64,000 bases of DNA from NCBI RefSeq assembly GCF_023221775.1, contig NZ_JAKUDS010000007.1, forward strand, positions 27,031 through 91,030, read 5' to 3'. Shown here piece by piece: positions 47,079 to 56,961 of the stretch. A model generated the notes under the pieces. It saw only the letters and a program-made list of their open reading frames with translations, ran no database searches and was not told where the DNA came from. Position 1 is the stretch's first letter. Every line of letters begins with the position of its first letter. Origin of the DNA: Enterococcus cecorum. Its GTDB lineage: Bacteria; Bacillota; Bacilli; Lactobacillales; Enterococcaceae. Made by a program: the position numbers and the translations under genes.

Positions 47079-47745
47079 ATTGCCATAATCCTCTCTCTCT
47101 TAAACTTACATAGCTCTCATGCCCCACCACGATATGATCTAAAACCTCAACTCCCATTAATTCCCCACAACGAATCAAACGCTTGGTAAATACGCGATCA
47201 TTTTCTGAAGGCTCAGGATTGCCACTTGGATGATTATGACACACAATAATCCGGGCTGCACTACATCTCACTGCTGCTCGAAAAATTTCTCGTGGATGAG
47301 CAATAGATTGATCTAATGAACCCGTAAACAGACTATTTTTCTGGATAATCTCATTTTTAGTATTGAGATAAAGGCAAACCAGATGTTCTTGTGGTTCATC
47401 TTTTAACTCATCTATCATTTGATGAGCTAATTGAAAACTACTTGTCACGCGCCCAAATTTTGGTTGGCAAGATTTATGGATACGATAGCCTAATTCCATT
47501 GCCGCTTGTAATTCAACTGCTTTAATTTGACCAATTCCCTTAATTGATAATAGTTCTGGTAAATCCGCTTGCTTTAATTCAAACAAGTTCGGAAAATGAG
47601 TTAATACCTTTCCAGCCAATTCGATGACATTCATCTCTTTTGTTCCAGTTCTCAAAAGAATCGCCAAAAGTTCTTGATCAGATAAAGCATTTACCCCTCT
47701 TTCTAATAGCCGTTCACGTGGCATTGAGCTTGTTGGAATTTCCAT
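47077..47745 (-). CDS. radC: RadC family protein (JAB/MPN domain)
   Basis: 222 residues: helix-hairpin-helix region (LLSIKGIGQIKAVELQAA) and a JAMM metalloprotease-like domain with VCHNHPSGNPEPSENDRVF (His-x-His and Asp ligands). Despite the name, a repair role is not supported; the biochemical function is open. ATG 47745 has AAGGGAGTG 6 bases upstream. Last gene of a folC-HAD-radC group but separated from the HAD gene by a terminator. Confidence 0.94.
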   Translation of the reverse strand: MEIPTSSMPRERLLERGVNALSDQELLAILLRTGTKEMNVIELAGKVLTHFPNLFELKQADLPELLSIKGIGQIKAVELQAAMELGYRIHKSCQPKFGRVTSSFQLAHQMIDELKDEPQEHLVCLYLNTKNEIIQKNSLFTGSLDQSIAHPREIFRAAVRCSAARIIVCHNHPSGNPEPSENDRVFTKRLIRCGELMGVEVLDHIVVGHESYVSLRERGLWQ

Positions 47746-47803
47746 ATAAAACACTCCCTTCATCTATTAATTTCGTAAAATAAATGAGAAAACTTTTTAC
47801 CAT

Positions 47804-47840
47804 AAAAAAATTCCTGCCAACAACATCATTTGACAGGAAA
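47804..47840 (-). terminator. Terminator after the HAD gene
   Basis: TTCCTGTCA pairs with TGGCAGGAA (one wobble), followed by seven T on the minus strand. Confidence 0.85.
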
Positions 47841-47846
47841 GAAAGG

Positions 47847-48506
47847 CTATTTAAATTTTTCAACAACTTCAACTAAACTATGGTAAACGCCAACTGTTTT
47901 TTCCCGTAAATCTGAAGTTGGCTCAATTAAATCCGGAATCATGATGACATCAATTCCCGCTCGATTGGCAGCAAGGATCCCATTTTTTGAATCCTCAAAA
48001 ATTAACACTTCATCTTTAGCTAATCCTAATTTAGATAATGCTTTTAAAAATATCTCTGGATTAGGTTTGGCTGCATGTACATCCTCAGCTGAGATAATAC
48101 TTTGAAATTCATCTTGAATCGGAGAATGTGACAATAACAATTGGATATAATTCAACGTATTACTCGAAGCAATAACCTTTGGAATGTTTAACTCATTTAA
48201 TCGTTTCATCAAGGCTTCAACACCAGGCTTTAAGGTCACTTTCCCTTGAGAAAAATCGGCAAAAATTTGTTCATGACTTTCCTTCACTAAGCGATCAACA
48301 ATCTCTTTACCATATTTTTTATCATATTTTTTATGATAGGTCGCAATCATCTCTTCATCAGAAATACCAATATATTGGCGGTAAACTTCAAAATCATAGC
48401 TAATTCCTAAACGATTAGCTACAACTTGATTAGCATGATAATACGTCATTTCCGTATCAAACAACAGCCCATCCATATCAAAAATAATGCCTTTATATTT
48501 TTTCAT
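47847..48506 (-). CDS. HAD-superfamily phosphatase, beta-phosphoglucomutase-like
   Basis: 219 residues with motif I FDMDGLLFDTE, a helical C1 cap, motif II ASSNTLNYI, motif III Lys in KPNPEIFLKA and motif IV FEDSKNGILAA. The DMDGxLFDTE and EDS forms are those of the PGM-like subgroup, which includes phosphoglucomutases and general sugar phosphatases; the substrate is unknown. ATG 48506 follows AGAGGTG. Seven bases after folC, so probably cotranscribed. Confidence 0.9.
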   Translation of the reverse strand: MKKYKGIIFDMDGLLFDTEMTYYHANQVVANRLGISYDFEVYRQYIGISDEEMIATYHKKYDKKYGKEIVDRLVKESHEQIFADFSQGKVTLKPGVEALMKRLNELNIPKVIASSNTLNYIQLLLSHSPIQDEFQSIISAEDVHAAKPNPEIFLKALSKLGLAKDEVLIFEDSKNGILAANRAGIDVIMIPDLIEPTSDLREKTVGVYHSLVEVVEKFK

Positions 48507-48515
48507 CACACACCT

Positions 48516-49820
48516 CTACTCTTGTCCTAATAATAATTCACGTACTTGAGACACAAAATAAAGTGACCCCGTTACCAATAACATATCCTCTTCTTGCATA
48601 TTTTCTAAAATTTCCGCAAGTCCAAATTGCCATAATGAAACAACCGATAATTTATCTGGAGCCATTTGTTCGAAGTGCTCAGTCATTTGAATTGATTTCG
48701 GATGTTCAAAAGAAGAAACAACAATCTTTACATTTGGAACCTTCAACAACATTTTCAACATGCCATCTACATCTTTAGTTTGCAAGGCTGAAAATAATAC
48801 ATACTTTTTAAAATCCTTAAATTCATCTAGATTTTCAACTAAACGCGCCATGGCATGATCATTATGTGCGCCATCCAAAATGATTAATGGCTGCTGACTA
48901 ATTCTTTCCATTCTTGCTGGCCAAAAAGTGGCTTTTAACCCTTGCACAATCCATTTCTCTTGCAGTGGTAAACCAAGTAGCTCACAATATTTTTTAAATA
49001 AGAAAATCGCCATGCCAGCATTTTCGATTTGATGATGCCCTAATAACGGTGTAAATAAATTTTTCATCTCACCATCAGCATCTGCATAGTTAAATCGTTC
49101 ACCCCATTTGGCATCTGGACGTAGATAAGTGACGGAATAATCCTTTTGATAGCTGTATACTGGCGCTTGTTTTTCTTTTGCCACTTGTTCGATCACGCTC
49201 ATAGCAGCCGTTTCAATATTGCCACAAACCACTGGCACTTTATCTTTAATGATGCCTGCTTTTTGAAAGGCAATCTCTTCTAGTGTTTCCCCTAAGATAT
49301 CTTGATGATCTAACCCAATTGTCGTGATGCCTACCAAATCAGGCGTAATCACATTGGTGCAATCAAGTAAGCCTCCTAGTCCCACTTCAATAATCGCAAC
49401 ATCTACTTGTTGTTCATAAAAGTATAAAAATCCCATCGCTGTTAAAATTTCAAATTCAGTAGCCCCGCTTAAATGCGAATCCTCGTCTAACTTTTCCACC
49501 ACCGCTTTCACACGCCAAGTTAAATCAGCGAGTTGTTCTGCTTGAATCATTTGTTGATTAATGGCAATCCGTTCATTAAAACATTCAATATAGGGCGAAG
49601 TAAAGGTCCCCACAGTTAAGCCTGTCTGCATGAGCAAATGTTTTAAATAACTCACCGTTGAGCCTTTGCCATTCGTTCCTGCAATATGAATCATTCGAAC
49701 CTTTTTCTCAGGATTTCCCAGGGCTGATAATATTGCTTCAATGCGATCAAGACCCGGTCTAGAACCAAATTTCAAACGACTATGAATCCAATCAATTGCT
49801 TCTTTTTCTGTAAAACTCAC
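48516..49820 (-). CDS. folC: Folylpolyglutamate synthase/dihydrofolate synthase
   Basis: Adds glutamates to folates and may make dihydrofolate from dihydropteroate. 434 residues of the Mur-ligase fold: IHAGTNGKGSTVSYL is read as IHIAGTNGKGSTV (P-loop, near residues 43-55), TSPYIECFNERIAIN, VGLGGLLDCTNVI and LDGAHNDHAM. It follows valS by about 70 bases that include a hairpin lacking a T run, so some readthrough from valS is likely, as in other Firmicutes. Confidence 0.96.
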   Translation of the reverse strand: MSFTEKEAIDWIHSRLKFGSRPGLDRIEAILSALGNPEKKVRMIHIAGTNGKGSTVSYLKHLLMQTGLTVGTFTSPYIECFNERIAINQQMIQAEQLADLTWRVKAVVEKLDEDSHLSGATEFEILTAMGFLYFYEQQVDVAIIEVGLGGLLDCTNVITPDLVGITTIGLDHQDILGETLEEIAFQKAGIIKDKVPVVCGNIETAAMSVIEQVAKEKQAPVYSYQKDYSVTYLRPDAKWGERFNYADADGEMKNLFTPLLGHHQIENAGMAIFLFKKYCELLGLPLQEKWIVQGLKATFWPARMERISQQPLIILDGAHNDHAMARLVENLDEFKDFKKYVLFSALQTKDVDGMLKMLLKVPNVKIVVSSFEHPKSIQMTEHFEQMAPDKLSVVSLWQFGLAEILENMQEEDMLLVTGSLYFVSQVRELLLGQE

Positions 49821-49845
49821 TTTAAAACCCTCTTTTACTAAGCAT

Positions 49846-49887
49846 AAAGGGACACTTGCAAATTTCTATTTACAAATGTCCCCCTTT
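49846..49887 (-). repeat. Hairpin between valS and folC
   Basis: AAAGGGACACTTGCAAAT and its near-complement around TTCT form a long stem (one or two mismatches) but no T run follows on the minus strand. It may be a processing or stability element instead of a terminator. Confidence 0.55.
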
Positions 49888-49891
49888 CTGA

Positions 49892-52531
49892 TTATTGTAA
49901 TTCTTTTAATTGAGCAATGCGTTGTGCCACTGCTTGTTGTTTTTCAAGATAATCGGCTTCTTTGGAACGTTCTTGGTCAACCACTGCTTGAGGCGCCTTA
50001 CTTACAAAACGTTCATTTGCTAATTTACCTTGAACACGTTTCACTTCACCATCTAGTTTAGCTAATTCTTTTTCTAAACGGGCAATTTCTTCGGTTAAAT
50101 TGATTAAATTCGCCAATGGTAAGTAAATTGTCGCACCAGTAATCACTTGTGACATCGCCATATCTGGTACTGCTAATTCTGTTGCAATCACCAATTCATC
50201 TGGATTACAAAAACGCATAATGTAATTTTGATTAGCCGTTAAGAAATCTTGTACTTTTGCATCATTTGCTTGAATGAGAAGAGTGACAGCTTTTGATAAT
50301 GGTGTATTCACTTCAGCACGGATATTACGAACCGCACGAATTACTTCTTTTAATATTTCCATCCCTTCAGCAGCTGACTCATCGCTAAATTCATTTACTT
50401 CTGGATAACTTGCGACTACGATTGAGCCAGTGGTTGTCGGCAATTTAGAGAAAATTTCTTCTGTCACAAATGGCATAATTGGATGTAATAGACGTACAAT
50501 ATTATCTAATACATACACCAATACCGCTTGATTCATACGTTTAGCTTCTGGATTATCTCCATAAAGTGTTTCTTTACTCATTTCAATGTACCAGTCGCAG
50601 AAATCATCCCAAATAAAGTTGTACAGATTACGACCAGCTTCCCCAAATTCAAAGCGGTCAAATAAAAGCGTTACTTTTTCAATCGTTTCATTTAAGCGAG
50701 TTAAAATCCAGCGGTCAGCGACACTCTTTTGACCCTCAAGATGTAAATCAGCCGCACTCATACCTTCTACATTCATTAAGACAAAACGTGAAGCATTCCA
50801 AATCTTATTGATAAAGTTCCAAGCTGCATCCATTTTTTCATAGCTAAAGCGCACATCTTGTCCTGGTGCTGAACCATTAGATAAGAACCAACGTAAAGCA
50901 TCCGCCCCGTATTTTTCGATGACTTCCATAGGATCAATCCCATTACCTAAAGATTTACTCATCTTGCGGCCTTGCTCATCACGAATTAATCCATGAATTA
51001 ATACATTCTTGAATGGACGACTATCCGTAAATTCCAAACTTTGGAAAATCATACGGCTTACCCAGAAGAAGATAATATCATAACCTGTGACTAATGTATT
51101 CGTTGGGAAATAACGTTTGAAATCTTCATTCTCAGTATCAGGCCAGCCCATAGTTGAAAATGGCCATAAAGCAGAACTAAACCAAGTATCTAATACATCT
51201 GAGTCTTGTACCCAGTTCTCGCTATCAGCAGGTGCTTCCATACCAACGTACATTTCGCCAGTTTCTTTATGATACCAAGCTGGAATTTGATGACCCCACC
51301 ATAATTGACGAGAAATTACCCAATCATGCACATTTTCCATCCAACGTAAGAAAGTTTGGTTAAAACGTGGTGGATAAAATTCAACAGCATCCTCAGTCTC
51401 TTGATTTTCGATGGCGCGTTTGGCTAAAGGTGCCATCTTAACAAACCATTGTGTAGATAGACGTGGTTCAACGACTACCCCTGTACGTTCAGAATGACCC
51501 ACACTGTGAACCATTTTCTCAATTTTCACTAAACGACCTAATTCTTCCAATTCTTTAACAATTGCTTTGCGAGCTTCAAAACGATCCATACCGGCATATT
51601 TTCCGGCAAGTTCGTTCATTGTGCCATCTTCATTCATGACATTCACGCGTGGTAAATCATGACGGTTACCCACTTCAAAGTCATTTGGATCATGTGCTGG
51701 TGTAATTTTCACAACCCCTGTTCCAAATTCCATATCAACATAAGTATCCGCCACAACTGGAATTTCTTTATTCACAATTGGTAAGATTACATTTTTGCCA
51801 ATTAAATGTTGATAACGTTCATCATCAGGGTGAACAGCCACTGCAGTATCCCCTAACATCGTTTCTGGACGAGTAGTCGCAATTTCAACGGTACCTGAGC
51901 CATCTGCTAATTCATAAGTCATGTGGTAAAAAGCACCTTCCACATCTTTGTGGATTACTTCAATATCAGATAATGCAGTTCTAGCTTTAGGATCCCAGTT
52001 AATAATGTATTCGCCGCGATAGATTAAACCTTTTTCATATAGAGAAACAAAGACTTTACGCACCGCTTTAGATAATCCTTCATCCAAAGTAAAACGTTCA
52101 CGAGAATAATCTACAGAAATTCCCAGTTTACCCCATTGCTCACGAATATGAGTGGCATACTCTTCTTTCCAATCCCAAACTTGTTCGACGAATTTTTCAC
52201 GACCTAAATCATAACGTGAAATTCCTTGTTCTTGTAATTTAGCTTCCACTTTAGCTTGGGTCGCAATCCCTGCGTGGTCCATTCCTGGTAACCATAAAGT
52301 ATCGTAACCTTGCATACGTTTTTGACGAATAATCATATCTTGTAACGTCGTATCCCAAGCATGACCTAAGTGTAATTTACCAGTTACATTTGGTGGTGGA
52401 ATCACAATTGAATAAGGTTTTGCTTTTTTATCGCCACTTGGTTTAAATAAATCTTTTTCTAGCCATTCTTGATAACGTCCGGCTTCTACTTCTTGTGGAT
52501 TATACTTGCTTGATAGTGTATTTTCTGCCAT
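49892..52531 (-). CDS. valS: Valyl-tRNA synthetase
   Basis: Charges tRNA-Val. About 879 residues: HIGH motif [14 protein letters not shown] (near residues 47-60), the CP1 editing domain, [12 protein letters not shown], an anticodon-binding domain and the C-terminal coiled-coil arm (residues about 815-879). ATG 52531 follows GAGGAGGA. Upstream lies a T-box leader and, between that and the gene, a pair of unusual repeats. Confidence 0.98.
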   Translation of the reverse strand: MAENTLSSKYNPQEVEAGRYQEWLEKDLFKPSGDKKAKPYSIVIPPPNVTGKLHLGHAWDTTLQDMIIRQKRMQGYDTLWLPGMDHAGIATQAKVEAKLQEQGISRYDLGREKFVEQVWDWKEEYATHIREQWGKLGISVDYSRERFTLDEGLSKAVRKVFVSLYEKGLIYRGEYIINWDPKARTALSDIEVIHKDVEGAFYHMTYELADGSGTVEIATTRPETMLGDTAVAVHPDDERYQHLIGKNVILPIVNKEIPVVADTYVDMEFGTGVVKITPAHDPNDFEVGNRHDLPRVNVMNEDGTMNELAGKYAGMDRFEARKAIVKELEELGRLVKIEKMVHSVGHSERTGVVVEPRLSTQWFVKMAPLAKRAIENQETEDAVEFYPPRFNQTFLRWMENVHDWVISRQLWWGHQIPAWYHKETGEMYVGMEAPADSENWVQDSDVLDTWFSSALWPFSTMGWPDTENEDFKRYFPTNTLVTGYDIIFFWVSRMIFQSLEFTDSRPFKNVLIHGLIRDEQGRKMSKSLGNGIDPMEVIEKYGADALRWFLSNGSAPGQDVRFSYEKMDAAWNFINKIWNASRFVLMNVEGMSAADLHLEGQKSVADRWILTRLNETIEKVTLLFDRFEFGEAGRNLYNFIWDDFCDWYIEMSKETLYGDNPEAKRMNQAVLVYVLDNIVRLLHPIMPFVTEEIFSKLPTTTGSIVVASYPEVNEFSDESAAEGMEILKEVIRAVRNIRAEVNTPLSKAVTLLIQANDAKVQDFLTANQNYIMRFCNPDELVIATELAVPDMAMSQVITGATIYLPLANLINLTEEIARLEKELAKLDGEVKRVQGKLANERFVSKAPQAVVDQERSKEADYLEKQQAVAQRIAQLKELQ

Positions 52532-52598
52532 AATCTTCCTCCTCATTGGTTTTATTTTTATTTATCCGTTGCCTACAATTTAGATTAAGAGTCCTTAA

Positions 52599-52659
52599 TT
52601 TTCCTGACATTCCGGACAACCTTAGCTGCTTGGAGCTGATCGACCCACTTCACATCCTT
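52599..52659. repeat. Leader repeat unit 1
   Basis: 61 bases with CCGGACAACCTTA and CTTCACATCCTT, matching unit 2 at 52736-52795 over most of its length. Visibly richer in G+C than the surroundings. Confidence 0.7.
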
Positions 52660-52735
52660 GGAATAATCAGTGTTCAGCGACTAGCCACTTCGGCGTATAA
52701 GCCAGCCCGTCTGGAAAAGTCTTTACTTTTTGGAC

Positions 52736-52795
52736 TTTTCCGACGTCCCGGACAACCTTATCCGCTCGTGGCTGTTCAAGTCGCTTCACATCCTT
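52736..52795. repeat. Leader repeat unit 2
   Basis: 60 bases parallel to unit 1 (CCGGACAACCTTA, CTTCACATCCTT). Between the units GGAAAAGTC and GACTTTTCC (about 52712-52740) form an inverted repeat. Confidence 0.7.
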
Positions 52796-52798
52796 AAT

Positions 52799-53045
52799 TA
52801 AAAAAGTCCTAATGTACAAAAGTCAGACTTTTGTACATTAGGACGTAAATTACGCGGTACCACCTAAATTGTAGTCAATACTACCTCTCAAAAGTGAGTT
52901 AACGATCACTACTCGCTTATCTCTACTCAAGATTTCAAGATAAGTACTCACAAGCTACCTTCATAACGCATGATTAAAAACCTCACAGCCAAGGGTCTTC
53001 TCTCTAAAAATCGATAAACGTTACTACTCCTCTTGATCAACGTAA
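52799..53045 (-). promoter_or_regulatory. T-box riboswitch of valS
   Basis: The antiterminator T-box TAGGTGGTACCGCG (52866-52853) is followed by a strong terminator (GTCCTAATGTACAAAAGT stem, 52844-52806, then T run). Upstream are the Stem I features GAGGAGTAGTAACG, AGAGAGAAG and GGCTGTGAGG. A GTA valine triplet in GAAGGTAGC (52958-52956) is the best specifier candidate. Uncharged tRNA-Val would favour readthrough. Confidence 0.92.
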
Positions 53046-53090
53046 ACATATTTTACAATGAAGTTTTCCATAAGTCAAACTACATTTCAA

Positions 53091-53579
53091 TTAACGACGG
53101 GTAACGGCATCAATTGCTTTTTGATAATCTGGCTCATGCGTCATTTCCGGAACAATCTCTTCATAAATAATTTTACCATCGCTATTAATCACAAATACAC
53201 TGCGCGCATAAACGTTTAGTTCAGGAATTAAAACACCATAAGCTTGACCGAATGTATTTTCAGGATCATGCAACATCACTAAATTCAAGCCTTCTGCTGC
53301 ACACCAAGATGCTTGTTGCTCTTTCGTATTATTAGAAACGGTGACAAAATTAGCTTCTTCAAAGTTAGCCATCATTTCATTGAATTTACGCGTCTGTACA
53401 GAACACACCGAAGTATTAATATCTGGCACTACACTGATAATCAAAGGTTTATCTAATAACTGAAACAAACGAAAAACTTTATCTTTCAAATCCTTCAATT
53501 CAAAATCTGCTGCCTGATCTCCTATCTTCAATGGTTCCTTCACTAATGAAAAAGCCTCTCCACGCTTAGTAATTTGCAT
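53091..53579 (-). CDS. tpx: Tpx, atypical 2-Cys thiol peroxidase
   Basis: Thioredoxin-dependent peroxidase reducing hydroperoxides. 162 residues of peroxiredoxin fold with the peroxidatic Cys in INTSVCSVQTRKFN and the resolving Cys in ASWCAAEGLN, the Tpx spacing. Hydrophobic signal sequence absent, so cytosolic. It lies alone between the valS T-box and rex. Confidence 0.95.
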   Translation of the reverse strand: MQITKRGEAFSLVKEPLKIGDQAADFELKDLKDKVFRLFQLLDKPLIISVVPDINTSVCSVQTRKFNEMMANFEEANFVTVSNNTKEQQASWCAAEGLNLVMLHDPENTFGQAYGVLIPELNVYARSVFVINSDGKIIYEEIVPEMTHEPDYQKAIDAVTRR

Positions 53580-53650
53580 ATCTACTCATCCCTTTGCATT
53601 TTTCTTTTAGTGTAGCACGAACAATTTATACGAACAAACAAAATGCATTA

Positions 53651-54286
53651 TTATTTTTTGTATTCTCGGTCAAAGAAAATCAAAGTCTGCAATTCCGTCG
53701 TTAAGTCGATATATTGAACCGTCACATTTTTAGGGACATTCACACGGTCAGGAGCAAAACTTAAAATCGCCGTAATATTTGCTTCAACAATTTGATTAAC
53801 GACATCTTGTGAAAACTTACTTGGTACAGTCGTAATAGCCACAGTAATATTCTCTTGATTAACAATTTTTTTCAATTCATCAATTCCATAGACATAGAAT
53901 CCTTCAATCTCTTGGTGAATAATTTCAGGATTATTATCGAATACAGCAACAATGTTTAAATTACCATTTCGTCTAAAATTATTTTTCGCCAAAGCACGTC
54001 CCAAATTCCCAAAGCCAATTAATGCAATTCTTTTTTCTTCCTGGGTATCCAATAAGTTACTAAAGACCTCAATGAGATAGGGAACATCATAACCATACCC
54101 ACTACGACCTAATTCGCCTAAATAAGAAAAATCTCGACGGATAGTAGCTGAAGGAATTTGTGTAATTTCGGCAAATCCTTTTGACTTAATCCGCATCACA
54201 CCACTATCCTGTAAAATATTTAAGTAACGTAAATACACAGGCAATCGTTTGGCCGTCGCTTTTGGAAGTTGTTTTTTTAATTCCAT
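53651..54286 (-). CDS. rex: Rex, redox-sensing repressor
   Basis: NADH/NAD+ responsive repressor of fermentation genes. 211 residues: winged helix (ATAKRLPVYLRYLNILQ, ITQIPSATIRRDFSYLGELG) and a Rossmann domain with IGFGNLGRAL binding NADH, then the swapped C-terminal helix. ATG 54286 follows GAGGCGG; the 28-codon upstream extension runs into the promoter and is rejected. Confidence 0.96.
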   Translation of the reverse strand: MELKKQLPKATAKRLPVYLRYLNILQDSGVMRIKSKGFAEITQIPSATIRRDFSYLGELGRSGYGYDVPYLIEVFSNLLDTQEEKRIALIGFGNLGRALAKNNFRRNGNLNIVAVFDNNPEIIHQEIEGFYVYGIDELKKIVNQENITVAITTVPSKFSQDVVNQIVEANITAILSFAPDRVNVPKNVTVQYIDLTTELQTLIFFDREYKK

Positions 54287-54333
54287 GATTATATTCCGCC
54301 TCTTCAATTTTTTGTTCATTTTTTCACATTTTG

Positions 54334-54362
54334 AGTTTATCACGAATTGCACAAACTTACAA
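54334..54362 (-). promoter_or_regulatory. rex promoter
   Basis: TTGTAA (54362-54357), 17-base spacer, TAAACT (54339-54334). Confidence 0.65.
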
Positions 54363-54388
54363 GTAGCCAAACGTTTTTTATTTAATAA

Positions 54389-54406
54389 TTGTGAAAGTGT
54401 TTACGA
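54389..54406. promoter_or_regulatory. Candidate Rex operator
   Basis: TTGTGAAAGTGTTTACGA has a perfect TTGTGAA left half and two mismatches in the TTCACAA right half. It lies about 27 bases upstream of the rex -35. Confidence 0.4.
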
Positions 54407-54410
54407 GATG

Positions 54411-54456
54411 AAAAAAGCTGAATAGAATAAGCGTAAAAGAAACGCCTCTATTCAGC
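54411..54456 (-). terminator. thiI terminator
   Basis: GCTGAATAGA pairs with TCTATTCAGC, with six T following on the minus strand. Confidence 0.9.
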
Positions 54457-54463
54457 AAATCAA

Positions 54464-55681
54464 TTATAATAAGTCAGCGAATTCATCACGAACTTGGCTT
54501 GAGGAAGGGGTAATTTCTGAAATCTTTAAATTCGCTAATGCCTCTGAAATCAACCCTTCAATATCAATTCTTTCCTCATATTGATGAACTTTTTCCAATT
54601 TTGGTCTAGTTTTCGGTTGAGGTGGAGCAAAAATCGTACAACAATCTTCAAAAGGCTGAATCGCTAATTCAAAAGTATCGATTTGTTGGGCCACTTCAAT
54701 AATTTCCAACTTATCCATTGTAGCGACTGGTCTCACAACTGGACGATTCGTAACTTCATTAATCGCCACCATACTTTGCAGTGTTTGTGAAGCCACTTGA
54801 CCTAAAGATTCACCATTTAAAATAATTAATCCATGACGTAATTTACAAATTTCATCTGTAATACGTAACATCATTCGCCTTGTCAACGTCATCCAATAAC
54901 CTTGTGGAACTACCTCCTTAATGGTTTCTTGAATTTTAGTAAATGGCACTTCGATAAATTGGATACTACCAACATAAGGAGCTAATTTTGCTGTTAAATC
55001 TTTAGCTTTTTGTAAGGCTTGTTCACTTGTATAAGGTGGAGAAGCAAAATGAACAGCTTCAATTTCTACGCCACGTTTCATCGCAAAATAACCGGCAACC
55101 GGGGAGTCAATGCCACCTGATAACATTAACATTCCCTTACCAGAAGTTCCCACCGGTAAACCACCAGCTCCTTGAATAGTTTCATAGGAAATGTAAGCTG
55201 CATCTAAGCGAATTTCTACTCGTATATTGATATCTGGACGTTTCATCTGCACCTTGATATCCGGAAAAATATCGATGACAGCATTCCCTAATGTTAAATT
55301 TAACTCCTCACTGGTCTGCTCAAAATTATGATCACTTCTTTTGGCTGTAATTTTAAAACTTTCTACTCCAGTATAAATTTCTTTCATCAGTGCTTGAACC
55401 GAAGCAATTAAAGCTGGAATTGATTTTTCCACTTTAATACTCGGAGAAAAATTCTGAATACCAAAAACTTTTTGCAATTTCTCGATTACAGCCTTGCTAT
55501 CTTCTCCATTTAAGAGTAAATGCATTCTATCGCGATCTGCTTTGATTTTAATTGCAGGAAAATCACTTAAAGCACTTCTGACATTCTGCGCTAATTGCAT
55601 AATAAACGATTTGCGATTTTTTCCTTTGGTGGATAATTCACCATAGCGCACCATAATTTCACTATATTCCAAACCATTCAT
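54464..55681 (-). CDS. thiI: ThiI, tRNA 4-thiouridine synthetase
   Basis: Adenylates U8 of tRNA and inserts sulfur; in some species also serves thiamine thiazole synthesis. 405 residues: ferredoxin-like and THUMP domains (about 1-165), PP-loop [12 protein letters not shown] (near 188-199). No C-terminal rhodanese domain, as in other Firmicutes, so the persulfide is probably taken directly from the desulfurase encoded 6 bases upstream. Confidence 0.95.
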   Translation of the reverse strand: MNGLEYSEIMVRYGELSTKGKNRKSFIMQLAQNVRSALSDFPAIKIKADRDRMHLLLNGEDSKAVIEKLQKVFGIQNFSPSIKVEKSIPALIASVQALMKEIYTGVESFKITAKRSDHNFEQTSEELNLTLGNAVIDIFPDIKVQMKRPDINIRVEIRLDAAYISYETIQGAGGLPVGTSGKGMLMLSGGIDSPVAGYFAMKRGVEIEAVHFASPPYTSEQALQKAKDLTAKLAPYVGSIQFIEVPFTKIQETIKEVVPQGYWMTLTRRMMLRITDEICKLRHGLIILNGESLGQVASQTLQSMVAINEVTNRPVVRPVATMDKLEIIEVAQQIDTFELAIQPFEDCCTIFAPPQPKTRPKLEKVHQYEERIDIEGLISEALANLKISEITPSSSQVRDEFADLL

Positions 55682-55687
55682 CCTTTC

Positions 55688-56830
55688 TTACATGACTTTT
55701 TTAAATTTTTGATATAGTTGACGGAATACAATGAGGAATTGTTCTACTTCCGCCATTGTATTACTTTCATCTAAGCTGATTCTTACAGCACACTTCGCTA
55801 ATTTATCTTCCACATTCATTGCGTGTAAGGTCGAACTAGCCATTTTTTTACGACTAGAACAAGCACTTGTAGTAGAGATGAAGATTTCCTTCTCTTCAAG
55901 GGCATGAACCAATACTTCCCCACGAATTCCTTCCAATGCAAAACACAGGATATGGGGTGCAAAATTCTCATCCCCTGAAAAAACAACAACCTCTTGATAC
56001 TGAGATAGCGCATCTCTTAACGAATTTTTTAGCTGACATACTTTTTGCATTTTCGTGTTCTGATTATCTAACTTCAAACGTAGTGCCTTTGCCATTGCGA
56101 CAATTGCTGGTAGATTTTCTGTACTTGAACGTTGATTTTGTTCTTGACCACCACCTGCTAACAAGGATTGAATCTTGCGTCCTTGCTTTTTATAAATAAA
56201 TCCTACCCCGCGTGGACCATGAAATTTATGTGCAGAAAAAGTTGCAAAATCAACACGTTCTGTTAAAAATTCAGCTGTAGGAATCTGACCAATCGCTTGA
56301 ACAGCATCCACATGAAAATGAATTTTGGGATACTCAGCGAGCAGTTGACTAATCTCTTGAATTGGCTGAATACTACCTACTTCATTATTCACTGCCATAA
56401 CGGAAACTAAAATGGTATCTTTGCGAATCAGTTTTTTTAGTTCATCCAGTTGTACAAAGCCGTGTTTATCTACTGGAATTCTACTGATCTCAAATCCTTG
56501 CTTAGCTAATTGCTCACAAGTTTCACTCACTGAAGGATGCTCAATTGCAGATAAAAGAATATGCTTGCCGAAATGCTGTTTCTCATATGCAGTCCCCTTA
56601 ATAATATAATTATTTCCCTCAGTACCACCACTCGTAAACACAATTTCTTCACTATGTACATTTAAAAGTGCGGCAATTTGCTTTCTTGCTTCCTGTAATA
56701 ATCGACTTGCCTGGGTACCTAAGCGATGCAAACTTGATGGATTTCCCATAATTGTTTGGCTTGTTTTTACATAAGCATCTAAAGCTAAACGATGAATAAT
56801 CGTTGTTGCACTATTATCAAAATATATCAA
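55688..56830 (-). CDS. Cysteine desulfurase (NifS/IscS family), ThiI partner
   Basis: PLP enzyme releasing sulfur from cysteine as an enzyme-bound persulfide. 380 residues: PLP Lys in FSAHKFHGPRG, TSGGTEGNNYIIKG near residues 68-81, and the active-site Cys in TTSACSSRKK on the mobile loop. Its position 6 bases before thiI matches the NifZ-ThiI pair of Bacillus, so it probably serves tRNA thiolation and not general Fe-S assembly. Confidence 0.93.
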   Translation of the reverse strand: MIYFDNSATTIIHRLALDAYVKTSQTIMGNPSSLHRLGTQASRLLQEARKQIAALLNVHSEEIVFTSGGTEGNNYIIKGTAYEKQHFGKHILLSAIEHPSVSETCEQLAKQGFEISRIPVDKHGFVQLDELKKLIRKDTILVSVMAVNNEVGSIQPIQEISQLLAEYPKIHFHVDAVQAIGQIPTAEFLTERVDFATFSAHKFHGPRGVGFIYKKQGRKIQSLLAGGGQEQNQRSSTENLPAIVAMAKALRLKLDNQNTKMQKVCQLKNSLRDALSQYQEVVVFSGDENFAPHILCFALEGIRGEVLVHALEEKEIFISTTSACSSRKKMASSTLHAMNVEDKLAKCAVRISLDESNTMAEVEQFLIVFRQLYQKFKKVM

Positions 56831-56902
56831 ACGCTCTCCTCCTCTATTTTTAACCTTTTCTATTATAACGGCAATATTCTAGCCTTTCAAGCAATTGTAG
56901 CT

Positions 56903-56936
56903 GAAAAAAGAAGAGCAAGCAAACCTCACTCTTCTT
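56903..56936 (-). terminator. ezrA terminator
   Basis: AAGAAGAG pairs with CTCTTCTT, with further pairing inside, and six T follow on the minus strand. Confidence 0.82.
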
Positions 56937-56961
56937 AATCTAGACTTTATATCAGTCATTA

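Noticed and set aside
52546..52797. Plus-strand 83-codon ORF opposite the valS leader
   Set aside because: It is antisense to the leader repeats, lacks a ribosome site and reflects the repeat sequence.
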